DNA of 64,000 bases from Fidelibacterota bacterium (GTDB taxonomy: Bacteria > Fidelibacterota > UBA8477 > JABMPR01), in the NCBI GenBank assembly GCA_016844955.1, contig JAERTH010000042.1, positions 62,001 to 126,000 of the forward strand, read 5' to 3'. Below the pieces are notes generated by a model. That model saw only the letters and a list, made by a program, of their open reading frames with translations. It had not been told where the DNA came from and did not search any database. Of the stretch, positions 62,677 to 64,000 are shown piece by piece. Position 1 is the first letter of the stretch. The number at the start of each line of letters is the position of its first letter. The translations under genes were made by a program, and so were the position numbers.

Positions 62677-63391
62677 TCGTAGAATCCTGATTGCCAAGGG
62701 TTGGCCACGCAAGTTGGCGGGCATACTTTGCCAATCCGGGGGTCGGGTTTACGACAATAGGGTGCCCCACTTCTTCCAGCATGGGAATATCCAACTCAGA
62801 GTTTCCATAGGCATAGGATTGAGCAAGGTCAATGTCTTGCGTTTTGGCCAATGCCTTTAACAAGGTCACTTTTGTATCGCCAACACATAGTGGACCTTTA
62901 GAACGTCCGGTCAAGAGACCATCCTGATCTGTTTCCAGATGTGTACAAAGTAGATGGTCAATTCCCAGGTCGGAGATTACTGGTTTCAAATAGTAGTCAA
63001 TTGATCCTGTTACCAGTACGGTTTGGTGCCCCTGCTTTTGATGCCAGCGCAGTTTTTCCATAACCATCGGGGACAAATTGGGTTGGAGATATTCCTGATA
63101 GAAATCATTTCCGCTATCCACAAAGGGCTGTAGTTCGCGCCCCTTATAAAAACTCAGCATGGCTCTGGCCACACTTCGTTCATTGATTAAACCGATTTTT
63201 TTCAGGAATAGAGCCACAATCATTTTCAGCATGAAGGTTCGGGTGAGATAACCCTGTTCTCTTAAGACTTTGAATCCCACACCAGCACTATCGATTGCCA
63301 AGAGGGTCTCGTCAAAATCAAAAAAAGCAGCAATCGCCCCTGGTTGTGAACCGGGTTCAGCAACATGCATTGTTTTCGTAGATTCGCTCAT
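62669..63391 (-). CDS. HAD-IB family phosphatase
   Basis: A 240-residue HAD-superfamily IB hydrolase. Motif I is FFDFDETLL near residue 24, motif II threonine is in VLVTGSID near residue 131, motif III lysine is in VGDTKVTLL, and motif IV is AYGNSELDIPML, with asparagine in the first acidic position as in many family members. This architecture is shared with phosphoserine phosphatase-like and lipid-phosphate (PlsC-fused CicA-type) enzymes. The substrate is unknown. It heads the minus-strand HAD-AlkD-M1 run. Confidence 0.9.
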   Translation of the reverse strand: MSESTKTMHVAEPGSQPGAIAAFFDFDETLLAIDSAGVGFKVLREQGYLTRTFMLKMIVALFLKKIGLINERSVARAMLSFYKGRELQPFVDSGNDFYQEYLQPNLSPMVMEKLRWHQKQGHQTVLVTGSIDYYLKPVISDLGIDHLLCTHLETDQDGLLTGRSKGPLCVGDTKVTLLKALAKTQDIDLAQSYAYGNSELDIPMLEEVGHPIVVNPTPGLAKYARQLAWPTLGNQDSTNA

Positions 63392-63527
63392 ATAAAGAGT
63401 TCCTCAAGTTTGCACCGAGACAAAATTCAGACATAGGCTGTACATGACAGGACAAACTACCACAGATTTGTTGCTTTGGAGAGAGAAAAAACGGCTTTGT
63501 TAGTTAATAAATTTAATAAACTAATGT

Positions 63528-63556
63528 TTGTTTTACTTGTCTAGACATGTTATCCT
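63528..63556 (+). promoter_or_regulatory. Predicted promoter with palindromic operator for the pta gene
   Basis: A TTGTTT box and a TATCCT box are separated by 17 bases, ending 30 bases before the ATG. The spacer contains the perfect palindrome TGTCTAGACA (63538-63547), positioned where a repressor would block RNA polymerase. This is sequence inference only. Confidence 0.45.
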
Positions 63557-63586
63557 TTCGCCAAGAATTGAAAATTGAGGGTTGTT

Positions 63587-64000
63587 ATGGATATCGTTCA
63601 GAAATTCATTCAGAATGCACAGAGTAATCCGGCCAGGTTGGTATACCCTGAAGCCAAAGATCCACGTATACTGGAAGCCGCTGTAAAGGTTTATGAGCAA
63701 GGGATAGCTCAACCTATCCTGGTTGGAGTCCCAGAAGATATTGCAGCACTGGCTGCTGAGATGGGCCTGTCACTTGAAGGTATTGAAACTGTGGATAGCA
63801 AGACCGATCCGCGACTGGATACCTATGCCATGGCTTATGCAAAAAAACGAGATCTCCGCGAAGCCATTGCCAAAAAGCTGGTTCGAAAACCACTTTCTTT
63901 TGGTGGAATGATGGTCAGTGAAGGTGCCGCCGAGGGTATGGTTGCAGGTGTGGCCACAGCCACCAGCATTGTGATTCAGACTGCAACATTGACCGTGGGA
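63587..64000 (+). CDS. pta: Phosphate acetyl/butyryltransferase, N-terminal part (truncated by window edge)
   Basis: The first 138 codons of a phosphate acetyltransferase-type enzyme; the frame is open to the window end. It starts MDIVQKFIQNAQSNPARLVYPEA, typical of stand-alone Pta, and continues with the conserved PLSFGGMMVSEGAAEGMVAG region. Pta interconverts acetyl-CoA and acetyl phosphate and would allow ATP formation from C2 products such as those from pyruvate. Phosphate butyryltransferase or the acyl domain of a malic enzyme fusion cannot be told apart before the rest of the gene is seen. Confidence 0.87.
   Translation, partial: MDIVQKFIQNAQSNPARLVYPEAKDPRILEAAVKVYEQGIAQPILVGVPEDIAALAAEMGLSLEGIETVDSKTDPRLDTYAMAYAKKRDLREAIAKKLVRKPLSFGGMMVSEGAAEGMVAGVATATSIVIQTATLTVG

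Overview
The window looks like chromosome from an uncultured or little-studied member of the FCB (Fibrobacteres-Chlorobi-Bacteroidetes) superphylum, something like Marinimicrobia, KSB1 or Calditrichota. The main sign is that secreted proteins end in type IX-like sorting domains with a PNPFNP/NPFTPNGDG opening (11446-14691, 48813-51650, 59975-61963). GTG and TTG starts are frequent, genes are tightly packed, and there are many solitary small repeat-flanked genes. The phylum is an inference from style; no rRNA or tRNA gene is visible to settle it. No gap between genes exceeds 300 bases.

Layout. 168-7253: radC, a repeat-flanked GIY-YIG gene, then a minus-strand run of housekeeping genes (acyltransferase, BaiN/YhiN-type flavoprotein, two GNATs, phosphoglucosamine mutase, DUF423, glycosyltransferase). 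7474-10861: a CBS protein and the three-gene proton-translocating transhydrogenase pntA1-pntA2-pntB, closed by a strong terminator. 10911-18486: a 2H phosphoesterase, a very large lamin-tail-domain surface protein, an LPP20-like lipoprotein, a LytS/LytTR-type two-component pair and a divergent secreted protein. 18537-18693: three terminator-like hairpins in exact 60-bp tandem. 18695-26706: unknown pair, MsrB-MsrA fusion lipoprotein, Tat-exported sulfatase, second BaiN-type flavoprotein, pseudouridine synthase, CoA-binding protein and VOC proteins.

26948-48800 is the centrepiece: a long plus-strand purine/urate catabolism cluster. It holds adenine deaminase, two complete three-part molybdenum hydroxylases (one split by 6.7 kb), SsnA, YgeY, the knotted carbamoyltransferase YgeW, YgfK and an 8-oxoguanine-deaminase-like amidohydrolase. 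It corresponds to the Escherichia coli ygeW-ygeY-ygfK-ssnA-xdhD neighbourhood and to the anaerobic urate-degradation clusters of gut bacteria. However ygeX (diaminopropionate ammonia-lyase), hyuA and carbamate kinase are absent from the window, and two fold-type-II PLP enzymes occupy the position expected for ygeX. A plausible flow is adenine to hypoxanthine to xanthine/urate, 8-oxoguanine to urate, then reductive ring opening (YgfK, SsnA, YgeY, YgeW) to amino-acid-like C3 products handled by the PLP enzymes.

Three small selfish-looking genes are wedged into this operon: two four-helix-bundle (S23/IVP-like) genes, each bounded by a different set of inverted simple repeats, and a REP-associated tyrosine transposase (RAYT) that overlaps both neighbours by ATGA. 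Together with the repeat-flanked GIY-YIG gene and a 20-bp palindrome found at two distant intergenic sites, they suggest a population of short elements that insert without breaking operons.

48813-64000: a secreted NlpC/P60-type protein, tag, dinB, an unknown exported protein, a ClC channel with CBS and TrkA-C domains, a porin/FMN-binding/membrane-protein trio behind a Fur-box-like sequence, trmO, an M1 aminopeptidase, an AlkD-like protein, a HAD phosphatase and the start of a phosphate acetyltransferase cut by the window edge.
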